Shown here: in pieces, positions 34,040 through 42,685 of the stretch | Numbering within the stretch: the stretch's first letter is position 1 | Layout: each line of letters begins with the position of its first letter | Source of the DNA: DATBLE01 sp036555585 | GTDB lineage: Bacteria > Actinomycetota > Thermoleophilia > Gaiellales > Gaiellaceae | Length of the DNA stretch: 64,000 nt | Assembly (NCBI GenBank): GCA_036555585.1 | Contig: DATBLE010000020.1 | Coordinates: 1-64,000, forward strand | Reading direction: 5' to 3' | Notes under the pieces: generated by a model | What the model saw: only the letters and a program-made list of their open reading frames with translations | Databases searched by the model: none | Told to the model about the DNA's origin: nothing | Translations under genes and position numbers: made by a program

Positions 34040-35044
34040 ATGCGCCTCCTTTTTGTTGCCCCCCTCGTGCTCTCCCTGACGCTGCTCGCAGCCGCCTGCG
34101 GCGGCGGGAGCGGCAGCGGATCCGTCGGCGGCGACGACGCTGCCGTGGTCGACGGAGACCACATCACGCGCGCCACGCTCGACCGCCGCCTGAACCAGGC
34201 CGAGTGCAGCTACAAGCTGCAGAAGCGGACGTTCCCGCAGGCAGGCTCGACGGAGTACCAGTCGCTGCAGAGCCAGATCCTGCAGAACCTCGTCCAGCGG
34301 ACGGAGCTCGCCCAGAAGGCGCCCAGCCTGGGCGTGACGGTCACCGACAAGCAGGTCGCGGCGCAGCTGAAGAATCTGAAGAAGCAGTACTTCGGAGGCA
34401 GCGAGAAGCGCTATCAGGCCGAGCTGAAGAAGCAGTGCGTCACCGACGCCGAGGTGCAGGACGACCTGCGGGCGAACCTGCTGTCGAACGCGATCTTCAA
34501 GAAGCTGACCGCCGACGCCAAGGTCACGGTGGCCGAGGTCAAGGCGTACTACGACACGCATCGTCAGGTCTACACGACGCCGCAGACCCGCGTCGTCAGC
34601 CATATCCTGGTCAAGAACAAGGCGCTCGCGGACAAGCTCTACGCCCAGTTGAAGGCGGGCGCGAGCTTCGCGGCGCTGGCGAAGAAGTACTCGACCGATC
34701 CCGGCTCGAAGGCGCAGGGCGGGCAGCTGACGATCACGAAGGGCCAGACCGTCGCGCCCTTCGACAAGGTCGCCTTCGAGCTGCGCACCGGCGAGCTGTC
34801 GAAGCCGGTCCACACCCAGTACGGCTGGCACATCATCCACGCCGACAAGCCGGCCAAGCCGCACCAGTCGACCCCCTTCGCGCAGGTCAAGGAGTCGATC
34901 AGGCAGCAGCTCGTCCAGCAGAAGCAGAACGACGCTCTCCAGAAGTGGCTCTCCGGGGTGACCAAGGAGTACGCGTCGAAGATCTCCTACGCCAGCGGGC
35001 TCGCTCCCGCCGCGACCACGACGGCGCCGACGACCACCGGTTGA
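34040..35044 (+). CDS. Parvulin-type peptidyl-prolyl isomerase lipoprotein (PrsA/SurA-like)
   Basis: Extracytoplasmic folding factor. The 334-residue protein has a lipoprotein signal ending LLAAACGGGSG, a SurA N-terminal helical domain (about 35-180), a parvulin domain (about 185-285: RVVSHILVKNKALADKLY, FAALAKKYSTDPGSKAQGG, PFDKVAFELRTGELSKPV, YGWHIIHAD) and a C-terminal helix. The Thr-rich end (ATTTAPTTTG) is probably disordered. ATG 34040 was set by the signal peptide; a TACCCT box lies 12 nt upstream. Confidence 0.9.
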   Translation: MRLLFVAPLVLSLTLLAAACGGGSGSGSVGGDDAAVVDGDHITRATLDRRLNQAECSYKLQKRTFPQAGSTEYQSLQSQILQNLVQRTELAQKAPSLGVTVTDKQVAAQLKNLKKQYFGGSEKRYQAELKKQCVTDAEVQDDLRANLLSNAIFKKLTADAKVTVAEVKAYYDTHRQVYTTPQTRVVSHILVKNKALADKLYAQLKAGASFAALAKKYSTDPGSKAQGGQLTITKGQTVAPFDKVAFELRTGELSKPVHTQYGWHIIHADKPAKPHQSTPFAQVKESIRQQLVQQKQNDALQKWLSGVTKEYASKISYASGLAPAATTTAPTTTG

Positions 35045-35054
35045 GCCCGGCCGG

Positions 35055-35834
35055 GTGCCCGGCAACCTGCAGCAGTCCCTGCTCGACCTCCAGCAGCTGA
35101 CCGAGCGTCTGCGGAGGGACTGTCCCTGGGACCGCGAGCAGACCGCGCGGACGATCGTCCCGCACACGGTCGAGGAGGCGTACGAGGTGGCCGACGCCGC
35201 GCTGGCCGACGATCCGGGCAAGCTGCTCGACGAGCTCGGCGACCTCCTGTTCCAGACCTTCTTCCTTGCGCTGACGCTCCAGGAAAAAGGCCAAGGAGAC
35301 CTGGAGAGCGTCGCGAGAGGGATCCATGCGAAGCTCGTGCGACGCCATCCGCACATCTTCGGAGAAGCCGACGATCCTCCCAGCGCCGGCGCGCAGCGCG
35401 AGCGCTGGGAGCGGATCAAGCGGGAGCAGGAGGGCCGGGAAGGGGTGTTCCACGACGTCCCGGAGTCCCTGCCTGCGCTCCTGCACGCGCGCAAGGTGCA
35501 GCGGCGGGCGGCGGCGGTCGGGTTCGAGTACCCGGACGTCATGGGGGCGCTCGCCGATCTGGAGGACGAGCTCGCCGAGCTGAAGGCCGAGCTGGGCGAC
35601 GGCCCGCCCGAGCGCCGCACGGCCGAGCTGGGCGACCTCCTCTTCGCCTGCGTGAACGTCGCGAGACGCCTCGACGCCGACCCGGAGCTCGAGCTGCGGC
35701 AGGCGACGGGCAGGTTCGTCGCCCGGGTCGAGCAGGCCGAGCGGCTGGCCGAGGCCGAGGGCCGCACCTGGACCGAGCTCGACCTCGCCGACCAAGACCG
35801 ATACTTCGACCTCGCCAAGGAGACAACGCAATGA
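35055..35834 (+). CDS. mazG: MazG nucleotide pyrophosphohydrolase
   Basis: House-cleaning NTP pyrophosphatase that hydrolyses (d)NTPs to NMP and PPi. The 259-residue protein has two MazG repeats: the N-terminal with LRRDCPWDREQT, VEEAYEVADA and LLDELGDLLFQTFF, whose EExxE and ExxD acids bind Mg, and a C-terminal one with DLEDELAELKAEL and ELGDLLFACVNVARRL. GTG start (MPGNLQQSL). It overlaps eno by ATGA; mazG-eno linkage is conserved. Confidence 0.94.
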   Translation: MPGNLQQSLLDLQQLTERLRRDCPWDREQTARTIVPHTVEEAYEVADAALADDPGKLLDELGDLLFQTFFLALTLQEKGQGDLESVARGIHAKLVRRHPHIFGEADDPPSAGAQRERWERIKREQEGREGVFHDVPESLPALLHARKVQRRAAAVGFEYPDVMGALADLEDELAELKAELGDGPPERRTAELGDLLFACVNVARRLDADPELELRQATGRFVARVEQAERLAEAEGRTWTELDLADQDRYFDLAKETTQ

Positions 35835-37099
35835 GCGCCATCGCCGACGTCCACGCGCGCCAGATCTTCGACTCGCGCGGCAACCCGACCGTCGAGGTCG
35901 ACGTCCGGCTCGAGTCGGGCGCTCTCGGCCGGGCGGCCGTTCCGTCGGGGGCATCGACGGGCGTCCACGAGGCGGTCGAGCTGCGCGACGGGGGGCAGGC
36001 CTACGGCGGCAAGGGCGTCGGCAAGGCGGTCGCGAACGTCGAGGGCGAGATCGCCGCCGCCGTCCGGGGCCGGGACGTCGCCGACCAGGCCGGCCTCGAC
36101 CGCCTCCTGATCGACCTCGACGGGACGCCGAACAAGGGACGTCTGGGCGCGAATGCGCTGCTCGGCGTCTCGCTCGCCGCGGCAAGGGCCGCGGCCGCCG
36201 AGGCGGGGGTGTCGCTCTTCCGCCACCTCGGCGGCGAGGAGGCGACCGTGCTGCCGGTGCCGATGATGAACGTGATCAACGGCGGCGTGCACGCGGACAA
36301 CTCGATCGACCTGCAGGAGTTCATGGTCGTGCCAGCGGGCGCGGGCTCGTTCGCCGACGCTATGCGGATCGGCACCGAGACCTACCACGCGCTCGAAGGC
36401 GTGCTGCACGAACGGGGCCTTTCGACCGCGGTCGGCGACGAGGGCGGGTTCGCGCCGGACCTCGGCTCCAGCGAGGAGGCGATCGAGGCGATCCTGGAGG
36501 CGGCGGAGCGCGCCGGCCACCGCGAGCGCGTCGCGATCGCGCTGGATCCCGCCTCGACCGAGCTCTTCGCGGACGGCGTCTACCGGTTCGAGGGCCGCGA
36601 GGCCGACGGCGCCGCGATGGCCGACTTCTACGCGGGCCTGGCCGACCGGTATCCGGTGGTCTCGGTCGAGGACGGGGTCGCGGAGGACGACTGGGACGCC
36701 TGGCGGGTCCTGACCGAGCGGCTCGGCAACCGGAGCCAGCTCGTCGGCGACGATCTCTTCGTCACCAACGTCGAGCGCCTGCAGCGCGGGATCGACGAGG
36801 GCGTCGCCAACGCGATCCTGGTCAAGGTCAACCAGATCGGCACGCTGACCGAGACGCTCGACACGATCGGCCTCGCGCGCTCGAACGGGTATGCAGCCGT
36901 GATCTCGCACCGCTCGGGCGAGACCGAGGACACGACCATCGCCGACCTGGCGGTCGCCACGGGCGCGGGCCAGATCAAGACCGGCGCGCCCGCTCGCACC
37001 GACCGGGTCGCGAAGTTCAACCAGCTGCTCCGGATCGAGGAGGAGCTGGGCGCCCGCGCCGAGTATCCGGGCTGGGCGGCGTTCTCGCGGGTGGCGTAG
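35831..37099 (+). CDS. eno: Enolase
   Basis: Glycolytic enzyme converting 2-phosphoglycerate to phosphoenolpyruvate. The 422-residue protein has HARQIFDSRGNPTVEVDV, the substrate loop PSGASTGVHEAVEL, QEFMVVPAG, GDEGGFAPDL, the Mg ligands in ALDPAS, VSVEDG and VGDDLFVTN, the catalytic Lys in ILVKVNQIGT and SHRSGETEDTTIADLAV. All active-site residues look intact. Overlaps mazG; pyruvate kinase follows, so consecutive glycolytic steps are adjacent. Confidence 0.98.
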   Translation: MSAIADVHARQIFDSRGNPTVEVDVRLESGALGRAAVPSGASTGVHEAVELRDGGQAYGGKGVGKAVANVEGEIAAAVRGRDVADQAGLDRLLIDLDGTPNKGRLGANALLGVSLAAARAAAAEAGVSLFRHLGGEEATVLPVPMMNVINGGVHADNSIDLQEFMVVPAGAGSFADAMRIGTETYHALEGVLHERGLSTAVGDEGGFAPDLGSSEEAIEAILEAAERAGHRERVAIALDPASTELFADGVYRFEGREADGAAMADFYAGLADRYPVVSVEDGVAEDDWDAWRVLTERLGNRSQLVGDDLFVTNVERLQRGIDEGVANAILVKVNQIGTLTETLDTIGLARSNGYAAVISHRSGETEDTTIADLAVATGAGQIKTGAPARTDRVAKFNQLLRIEEELGARAEYPGWAAFSRVA

Positions 37100-37100
37100 C

Positions 37101-37112
37101 TACATTCAGCGC
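37101..37112 (+). promoter_or_regulatory. -10 box TACATT of a putative leaderless promoter
   Basis: TACATT at 37101-37106, 2 nt after the eno stop, ends exactly 6 nt before the pyk ATG at 37113. It suggests pyk can be transcribed independently of eno. Confidence 0.6.
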
Positions 37113-38528
37113 ATGGTCGCTCCGCCGCCTAGGCGCACGAAGATCCTGGCCACGATCGGGCCGGCCAGCGCATCCCCCGATCGGCTGGCCGAGCTGATGA
37201 CGGCGGGAATGGACGGGGCGCGGCTGAACTTCTCACACGGTACGCCCGACCAGCATCGCGCCACCGCGCAGGCTGCCCGCTCGGCGGCGGCCGAGCGGGG
37301 GCGTCCGCTCGCCCTCGTCGGCGACCTCCAGGGCCCCAAGCTCCGGCTCGGCGAGCTGCCCGCGCCCCAGCTCCTGACGCGCGGCGAGGAGGTGGTGATC
37401 GCCGGCGAGAGCTCTGTCGCCGACGGCGACCTGCCGGTCTCGCCGGCCGTGATCGGCGACGTGCTCAGCCCGGGCAACGACGTACTGATCGACGACGGGC
37501 TCGTGCGCCTCCGGGTCGAGGAGGTCGAGAGCGGCCGGGCACGCTGCACCGTCGTGGTCGGCGGATCGGTCAGCGCCCACAAGGGCGTCAACCTTCCCGG
37601 CGTCCCGCTGCCGATCCCCTCGCTGACGCAGAAGGACACCGCCGACCTCGAGCTCGCGCTGTCCCTCGGCGTCGACTACGTCGCGCTCTCGTTCGTCCGC
37701 TCGGCCGCCGACGTCCGCGACCTGCGCCGCCTGATCGAGCAGGCGGGCTCGCGGGCGGAGGTGATCGCGAAGATCGAGAAGGCGGAAGCGGTCGAGGCGC
37801 TCGACGAGATCCTCGCCGCGTCCGACGCGATCATGGTCGCCCGCGGCGACCTCGGCGTCGAGATCGGCCCCGCCTCCGTTCCGCTGCTCCAGAAACGGAT
37901 CATCCTCCGGGCGCTCGACGCCGGAAAGCCGGTGATCACGGCGACGCAGATGCTCGAGTCGATGATCGAGCACGCCGAGCCGACGAGAGCCGAGGCCAGC
38001 GACGTCGCCAACGCCGTGCTCGACGGCTCGTCGGCGCTGATGCTCTCGGGCGAGACGGCGGTCGGCGCGTACCCGGTGGAGTCGGTCGCGTACATGGACC
38101 GGATCGCCAGGGCCGTCGAGCCCAGCCTCGGCTACCGCCATGAGATGCCCGAGCCGGACGAGGAGCCTGGCGTCGGCCGCGCCATGTCCAACGCCGCCTG
38201 CGACATCGCGGAGACGCTCGGCGCCGCCGCCATCCTCGTCCCGACGGCGACCGGCCGGACGGCCTCGGCGGTGGCGAGGCTGCGTCCCAGGCGTCCCATC
38301 GTCGCCCTGACGCACAACCAGTACGCCGTGCAGCAGATGGCGCTGGAGTGGGGAGTGGTGCCGCTGCTCGTCAAGGAGGCGCAGGACGTCGAGGATCTCT
38401 GGGAGCTCTCGATCGACGCCGCCCGCGACGGCGGGCTGATCGCGCCCGGCGACCGGATCGTCATGACCGCGGGCACCTCGGTGAACATCCCCGGGACGAC
38501 GAACGTGATCAAGGTGGACGTGGCCTAG
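37113..38528 (+). CDS. pyk: Pyruvate kinase
   Basis: Makes pyruvate and ATP from phosphoenolpyruvate and ADP. The 471-residue protein has RRTKILATIGPAS, GARLNFSHGT, LQGPKLRLGEL, the catalytic Lys in VIAKIEKAEA, MVARGDLGVEIG, VITATQMLESM and SGETAVGAYPVE. The C-terminal domain has TATGRTASAVARLRP, and the final motif TNVIKV is usual. No extra C-terminal PEP-utiliser domain. A leaderless-type promoter box precedes it. Confidence 0.97.
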   Translation: MVAPPPRRTKILATIGPASASPDRLAELMTAGMDGARLNFSHGTPDQHRATAQAARSAAAERGRPLALVGDLQGPKLRLGELPAPQLLTRGEEVVIAGESSVADGDLPVSPAVIGDVLSPGNDVLIDDGLVRLRVEEVESGRARCTVVVGGSVSAHKGVNLPGVPLPIPSLTQKDTADLELALSLGVDYVALSFVRSAADVRDLRRLIEQAGSRAEVIAKIEKAEAVEALDEILAASDAIMVARGDLGVEIGPASVPLLQKRIILRALDAGKPVITATQMLESMIEHAEPTRAEASDVANAVLDGSSALMLSGETAVGAYPVESVAYMDRIARAVEPSLGYRHEMPEPDEEPGVGRAMSNAACDIAETLGAAAILVPTATGRTASAVARLRPRRPIVALTHNQYAVQQMALEWGVVPLLVKEAQDVEDLWELSIDAARDGGLIAPGDRIVMTAGTSVNIPGTTNVIKVDVA

Positions 38529-38564
38529 GAGGAGAGGCCCCGGGCCGCGTCGAAACGGGCGGCC

Positions 38565-38873
38565 ATGCTTTGGCTCGGCCGTCGCCGGCGGTGGATGCGG
38601 CTGTTCGCGCTCGGCGTCGCCGTGCTGCTGGCGCTCCTCTACTACCGGCCGGTCAAGACGTACCTGAACACCCGCCACACGCTCCGCGCGCGCGCGGCCG
38701 AGGTTGCCTCGCTGGCGGAGCGCAAGCACCAGCTGGAGACGCGGCTGGCGCAGGTCGAGCAGGGCTCGTCGCTCGTCCGCGGAGCCCGCCGGCTCGGGCT
38801 GGTCAAGCCGGGCGAGCACCTGTTCATCGTCCAGGGCATCTCGGCGTGGCGCCGCGCACACGCGCGCAGGTAG
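38565..38873 (+). CDS. FtsB/DivIC-like septum protein
   Basis: The 102-residue protein has an N-terminal basic segment (RRRRWMR), one TM helix (LFALGVAVLLALLYY), a coiled coil of about 40 residues (LRARAAEVASLAERKHQLE) and the short LVKPGEHLFIV motif typical of the DivIC/FtsB family. These proteins link FtsQ and FtsL in the divisome. The position after eno/pyk and before a DUF501 gene matches the ftsB locus of actinobacteria. Confidence 0.85.
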   Translation: MLWLGRRRRWMRLFALGVAVLLALLYYRPVKTYLNTRHTLRARAAEVASLAERKHQLETRLAQVEQGSSLVRGARRLGLVKPGEHLFIVQGISAWRRAHARR

Positions 38874-38878
38874 CCGAG

Positions 38879-38890
38879 TACCCTCACCTC
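38879..38890 (+). promoter_or_regulatory. -10 box TACCCT of a putative leaderless promoter
   Basis: TACCCT at 38879-38884, 5 nt after the ftsB-like stop, ends exactly 6 nt before GTG 38891. Confidence 0.55.
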
Positions 38891-39385
38891 GTGGACGACC
38901 GAGCCGCCGTAGCGCGTCAGCTCGGGCGCGAGCCGCGTGCCTTTCGGCGGGTCGCGGTCCGCTGCCCGTACGGCCGGCCGGCCGTCACCGAGCAGGCGCC
39001 CTACGACGACGACGGCGACCCGTTCCCGACCACCTACTACCTGACCTGCCCGCACCTGGTAGCGGCGGTCTCCAGGCTCGAGGGGGGAGGCGGGGTCGAG
39101 CGCTGGTCGCGGGCGGCCGCGGACGATCCCGTGCTCGCCGCGAGCCTCGCCGGGGGGAACGACGAGCAGCGCTTGCTCCGCAAGGGCCTCGCGGACGGCA
39201 GGACCGGCAGTGACGGCGGCGCGTCGCTCGCCCTCGGCATCGGCGGAGCGAGCCGCCAGGGCAGTCTCAAGTGCCTCCACGCTCACGCCGCCTACGCGCT
39301 GGCGCGGCCCGGCTACCTCCTCGGCGAGCGCATCCTGGCCGAGGTCGAGCCGGTCTGGCCTCCGGATCGCTGCTGCACGGCGTGA
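38891..39385 (+). CDS. DUF501 family protein
   Basis: The 164-residue protein has the DUF501 hallmarks: RQLGREPRAFRRVAVRCPYG at the start, DGDPFPTTYYLTCPHLVAAV with a conserved Cys-His, GIGGASRQGSLKCLHAHAAY with a second Cys-His, and a C-terminal Cys pair (WPPDRCCTA). The cysteines and histidines could bind a metal. Family function unknown; it is commonly found next to ftsB and enolase in actinobacteria. GTG 38891 gives the natural start and has a -10 box 6 nt upstream. Confidence 0.85.
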   Translation: MDDRAAVARQLGREPRAFRRVAVRCPYGRPAVTEQAPYDDDGDPFPTTYYLTCPHLVAAVSRLEGGGGVERWSRAAADDPVLAASLAGGNDEQRLLRKGLADGRTGSDGGASLALGIGGASRQGSLKCLHAHAAYALARPGYLLGERILAEVEPVWPPDRCCTA

Positions 39386-39390
39386 GCACG

Positions 39391-39402
39391 TAGCATCGGA
39401 CG
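39391..39402 (+). promoter_or_regulatory. -10 box TAGCAT of a putative leaderless promoter
   Basis: TAGCAT at 39391-39396 ends exactly 6 nt before ATG 39403. Confidence 0.6.
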
Positions 39403-39717
39403 ATGCCGCCCGCCACGCATCTCGTCCGCCAGGAATGGGCGGCCGGCAACCGCCGGCTCGAGGCGGAGCGCGAGACGCCGGCCCACTACCGGGCGCTCCA
39501 GGCGCAGCTCGAGGCGATCACGGCGGAGCTACGGAAGCGCGTCGGCGACGTGTACGACGTCGACCGGCTCGCCGTCGAGTACCGGGCCTCGGACGCCTGG
39601 GTGCAGCGCCTGTTCGCCGAGCTTCCGGACGAGGCCCGGTGGGCGCCCGGATTGACGATCGCCACGGACGCCGCCTTCTACCTCTTCGCCCGCCGCGCCC
39701 AGGACTACGCGCCCTGA
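39403..39717 (+). CDS. Conserved hypothetical protein, helical
   Basis: The 104-residue protein is charged and mostly helical (RLEAERETPAHYRALQAQLE, LRKRVGDVYDVDRLAVEYR) with a Trp-containing C-terminal half. No TM segment, cysteine or catalytic motif stands out and I do not recognise it. The ATG has a -10 box 6 nt upstream, and the next gene follows after 12 nt. Confidence 0.65.
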   Translation: MPPATHLVRQEWAAGNRRLEAERETPAHYRALQAQLEAITAELRKRVGDVYDVDRLAVEYRASDAWVQRLFAELPDEARWAPGLTIATDAAFYLFARRAQDYAP

Positions 39718-39729
39718 TCCAACCCCGCC

Positions 39730-39960
39730 GTGAGCACGCCCGCGACCGTCAGGCCTGAGCGCCGGCCGCCCAAGCGGCGCGGCTGGCTGCGCCTCGTGAT
39801 CTCGCTGCTCGTGATCGTCGGCGTATTCGCCGCCGGGCTGGCGCTCGGCGAGGCGCTGAACGACAACCCCTCCGGCGGGACGCAGACGCTCGTCCGGACG
39901 CTGAAGCCGCTGGAGGTGCCGCCCGCCCGGGAGACGGTGACGGTCACGCGGCCGGGCTAG
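39730..39960 (+). CDS. Small single-pass membrane protein, unknown
   Basis: The 76-residue protein has a Pro/Arg-rich N-terminus, one TM helix (WLRLVISLLVIVGVFAAGLAL) and a short outer tail ending VTVTRPG. GTG start without a clear ribosome-binding site. Its stop lies 3 nt from the stop of the convergent membrane protein gene. Confidence 0.6.
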   Translation: MSTPATVRPERRPPKRRGWLRLVISLLVIVGVFAAGLALGEALNDNPSGGTQTLVRTLKPLEVPPARETVTVTRPG

Positions 39961-39963
39961 CGG

Positions 39964-40485
39964 CTACAGATCTTCCCCAGCGCGGAGGAGGCCGGCCGCG
40001 ATCACGGCGAGCGCGGCGAGGAGCGCGATCCAGAGGCCGATCGAGCGGCCGCTCGTGCCGGCGAAGGTGTCCGGGATCGAGATCAGGCGGATCAGGACCA
40101 GCACCGTCGCCAGCGAGCCGAGCCCGATCGTCACGAGGCTCTCCGGGATCGTCGGCGGGAGCTCGATGCCCGCCGCCTCCCGCAGAATGGCGATCACGAC
40201 CAGGACGAGGCCGAGGAAGAACACGAGCTTGCCGATCGTGCCCGTATGCCAGCCGATCACCGACAGGGTCGGGCCCTCGACCGAGCTGCCCGAGTACCAG
40301 GACATGAACGAGGAGAGCAGCAGGACGAGCCCTGCCACCCACGCGACGCGCCGGCCGGCCGACCAGATGCCGCCCGCGGGCCGAAGCTGGGGCAGCTGCG
40401 GGCGGGATGGTCTCGGCTCCTGAGACGGTTCCGCCGTCTCCTCCGCGTCCGGATCGTCGAAGTCGAAGAGCTCGGGCGTTTCCAC
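39964..40485 (-). CDS. Four-helix membrane protein, unknown
   Basis: The 173-residue protein has an acidic N-terminus (METPELFDFDDPDAEETAE), a Pro-rich stretch, and four TM segments (VAWVAGLVLLLSSFMSW, TIGKLVFFLGLVLVVIAIL, LVTIGLGSLATVLVLIRLI, SIGLWIALLAALAVIAAGLL). No family recognised. It lies downstream of the small gene at 40504 on the same strand with 18 nt between, so they are probably co-transcribed. Confidence 0.65.
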   Translation of the reverse strand: METPELFDFDDPDAEETAEPSQEPRPSRPQLPQLRPAGGIWSAGRRVAWVAGLVLLLSSFMSWYSGSSVEGPTLSVIGWHTGTIGKLVFFLGLVLVVIAILREAAGIELPPTIPESLVTIGLGSLATVLVLIRLISIPDTFAGTSGRSIGLWIALLAALAVIAAGLLRAGEDL

Positions 40486-40503
40486 AAGTGGGGAGTATGA
40501 AGC

Positions 40504-40746
40504 CTAGATCCCGAAGATCCGGGCGACCTCGCCCCACACGGTCACGCTGACGACGGCACAGGCGAGGAGCAGGATGCCGAGGAACGCCCAGAAACGGACG
40601 CGGGCCATCTTGGTCGCGCGACGATGCTCCACCTTCGCGTGGCGCTGGGCCCGGTAGAAGCGGTAGGCGCGGTCGATCGCGTGAGGGTCGACCGGAGGAG
40701 CGTCGGCCCGGGCCCGTTGGCGCTGCCGCTGCGCAGGCTCGGCCAT
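40504..40746 (-). CDS. Small membrane protein with basic N-terminus, unknown
   Basis: The 80-residue protein has a Gln/Arg-rich N-terminus, RAYRFYRAQRHAKVEHRRAT, and one C-terminal TM helix (RVRFWAFLGILLLACAVVSV). On the minus strand a TAGAAT box ends 7 nt before the ATG at 40746. The divergent GDPD gene starts 43 bp away with its own box, so the two promoters are back to back. Confidence 0.65.
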   Translation of the reverse strand: MAEPAQRQRQRARADAPPVDPHAIDRAYRFYRAQRHAKVEHRRATKMARVRFWAFLGILLLACAVVSVTVWGEVARIFGI

Positions 40747-40777
40747 AGCCGAAATTCTAGTTCGACGGAAGGTTGGG

Positions 40778-40789
40778 TACGTTTTCGAC
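40778..40789 (+). promoter_or_regulatory. -10 box TACGTT of a putative leaderless promoter
   Basis: TACGTT at 40778-40783 ends exactly 6 nt before GTG 40790. A minus-strand TAGAAT box (40759-40754) serves the divergent gene. Confidence 0.6.
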
Positions 40790-41578
40790 GTGAAGCTCGC
40801 GGCCGACGGCAGGCCGTTGCGCGTCGGCCACAAGGGTGCTGCGGCCCTGGAGCCCGAGAACACGCTGCGCTCGCTGACGCGGGCCGCGGAGCTCGGTTGC
40901 GACCTCGTCGAGTTCGACGTCCTGCAGCTTTCTGACGGCACCCTGGTCCTGGCCCACTCCGACGACCTGCTCGAGGTCAGCCACGGGGCTGCCCGCGGAA
41001 GGGTTCGCGAGCGGGGACTCGCGGCGCTGCGCGAGGTGGCGCCCGAGCTGCCGACGCTCGACGAGGCGCTCGAGCACCTCGCGGCGTTCGAGGGCGTGGG
41101 CATCCAGGTCGACCTGAAGGGGTTCGGCTTCGAGGAGCCGGTGGCACGGGCAATCCGCCGGCACGGCGTGCTCGATCGTGCGGTCGTGAGCACCTTCCAC
41201 CGGCCGACCCTGCTGCGCCTCGCCGAGCTCGAGCCGGAGCTCCCCAGGGGGCTGACGTATCCGGCCGACCGGCGGGGGATCTCCCGGCGCCGTCTCCTCG
41301 CTCCCGCGGCGCTGGCCGCGGCCGCAACGCTGCGGCGAGCCTTGCCGCGGCGCATCGCCGGCCTGCTTGCCCGCGCCCGGGCGTCGGCGGCGATGCTGCA
41401 CCACTCGGTCGTCTCGCCCGCCGCCGTCGCGCAGGCGCACGCCCACGGGGCGGCCGTCTTCGCCTGGACGATCGACGACGAGACTCTCCTGGCCCGGATG
41501 GTCGCCGCGAAGGTGGACGCGGTGATCACGAACGACCCTCGTATCTTCGGCCACGACGACTACACTCAAGTCCGGTGA
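40790..41578 (+). CDS. Glycerophosphodiester phosphodiesterase
   Basis: Hydrolyses deacylated phospholipid head groups to glycerol 3-phosphate and alcohol. The 262-residue TIM-barrel protein has the active-site motifs VGHKGAAALEPENTLRSL (HKG in place of the usual HRG), CDLVEFDVLQLSDGTLVLAHSDD and QVDLKGFG, and ends VDAVITNDPRI. Cytosolic: no signal peptide. GTG start. Its stop overlaps the GTG of the L,D-transpeptidase gene. Confidence 0.9.
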   Translation: MKLAADGRPLRVGHKGAAALEPENTLRSLTRAAELGCDLVEFDVLQLSDGTLVLAHSDDLLEVSHGAARGRVRERGLAALREVAPELPTLDEALEHLAAFEGVGIQVDLKGFGFEEPVARAIRRHGVLDRAVVSTFHRPTLLRLAELEPELPRGLTYPADRRGISRRRLLAPAALAAAATLRRALPRRIAGLLARARASAAMLHHSVVSPAAVAQAHAHGAAVFAWTIDDETLLARMVAAKVDAVITNDPRIFGHDDYTQVR

Positions 41579-42675
41579 AGCGCACGCTCGTCATCGCCGT
41601 CAGCGCGCTTGCCTTGGCCGCCGCAGGCGTGCTGGCCGCGCTCGCTCCCGCCGGCTCCGCACAGGAGCCGACGACGACCAGCACCGTGCCGAACGAGTCG
41701 ACCGTCACCGGCACGGACACGACGGCGACGACCGCGACCACGAACTCCACGACCACGGCACCGGCGACCACGGTGCCGAGGCCGCCGAAGCCGAAGCCCG
41801 TGCCGAACGTTCTGCCGCACGGGGTCACGATCGGCGGGATCCACGTCGGCGGACTGGCGCCGAGAGCCGCCTACGCCGTGGTCCGGGCGGCGTTCGAGGC
41901 GCCGCTCGTGCTCGGCGTCGGCGCCCACCGGATCGAGCTGGCGCCGGTCAAGCTCGGCGCGGTCGCGTACGCCAAGAACGCCGTCTCGCGCGCTCGAGTC
42001 GCCGCGCCGGGAACGGCGATCCCGCTCGGCGTGAACATCGACGGCTCACGCGTGCGCCGGATGGTGGCGGCGCTCGCCAAGCGCTACGACCGCGCCGCCG
42101 TCGACGCCAAGCTGCTGCTCCGGGACCTCCACCCGTACATCACTGCCGGCGCGCCCGGGAAGCGGCTCGTGACGAAACGTGCGGTCGGGGCGATCCTCGA
42201 GGCGCTCCGCCAGAACCGCCGCACCGAGGTGGCGCTCCCGTACGCGGAGGTCGCGCAGGAGGTCACGCGCTCGTCCTTCGGCCCGGTGATCGTCATCCAT
42301 CGCGGGTCGAACCGCCTCTACCTGTACGACGGCATGAAGCCGTGGCGCACGTTCACGGTCGCGACCGGGCAGGCCGTCTACCCGACGCCGCTCGGCAAGT
42401 TCGACATCGTCGTCATGTGGAAGGACCCGTGGTGGTATCCGCCCGACTCGCCGTGGGCGAAGGGGGCGAAGCCGATCCCGCCCGGCCCCGGCAACCCGCT
42501 GGGTACGCGCTGGATGGGGCTGTCCGCTCCCGGCGTGGGCATCCACGGGACGCCCGACCCGGCCTCGCTCGGCTACTCCGCGTCGCACGGGTGCATCCGG
42601 ATGTACATCCCGTACGCCGAGTGGCTGTTCGACCACGTCGACGTCGGCACCCCGGTCTACATCGTCCCGGCATAG
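41575..42675 (+). CDS. L,D-transpeptidase (YkuD) with PG_binding_4-like domain
   Basis: Cross-links peptidoglycan by 3-3 bonds. The 366-residue protein has a signal peptide (1-24), a Thr-rich linker (about 27-65), a VanW-type substrate-binding domain with GVTIGGIHVGGLAPRAAYAV, and a C-terminal YkuD catalytic domain (about 238-366): VIVIHRGSNRLYLYDG, VGIHGTPDPASLGYS and SHGCIRMYIPYAEWLF with catalytic Cys. All active-site residues are present. GTG overlaps the GDPD stop. Confidence 0.92.
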   Translation: MKRTLVIAVSALALAAAGVLAALAPAGSAQEPTTTSTVPNESTVTGTDTTATTATTNSTTTAPATTVPRPPKPKPVPNVLPHGVTIGGIHVGGLAPRAAYAVVRAAFEAPLVLGVGAHRIELAPVKLGAVAYAKNAVSRARVAAPGTAIPLGVNIDGSRVRRMVAALAKRYDRAAVDAKLLLRDLHPYITAGAPGKRLVTKRAVGAILEALRQNRRTEVALPYAEVAQEVTRSSFGPVIVIHRGSNRLYLYDGMKPWRTFTVATGQAVYPTPLGKFDIVVMWKDPWWYPPDSPWAKGAKPIPPGPGNPLGTRWMGLSAPGVGIHGTPDPASLGYSASHGCIRMYIPYAEWLFDHVDVGTPVYIVPA

Positions 42676-42685
42676 TTCCTGGGAC

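Noticed and set aside
32579..36910. A very long open frame on the minus strand across mfd, mazG and eno
   Set aside because: It is antisense to three intact housekeeping genes, has low-complexity Arg/Ala/Leu/Asp/Gly content and no domain motif. Such frames are expected at about 70 % G+C.
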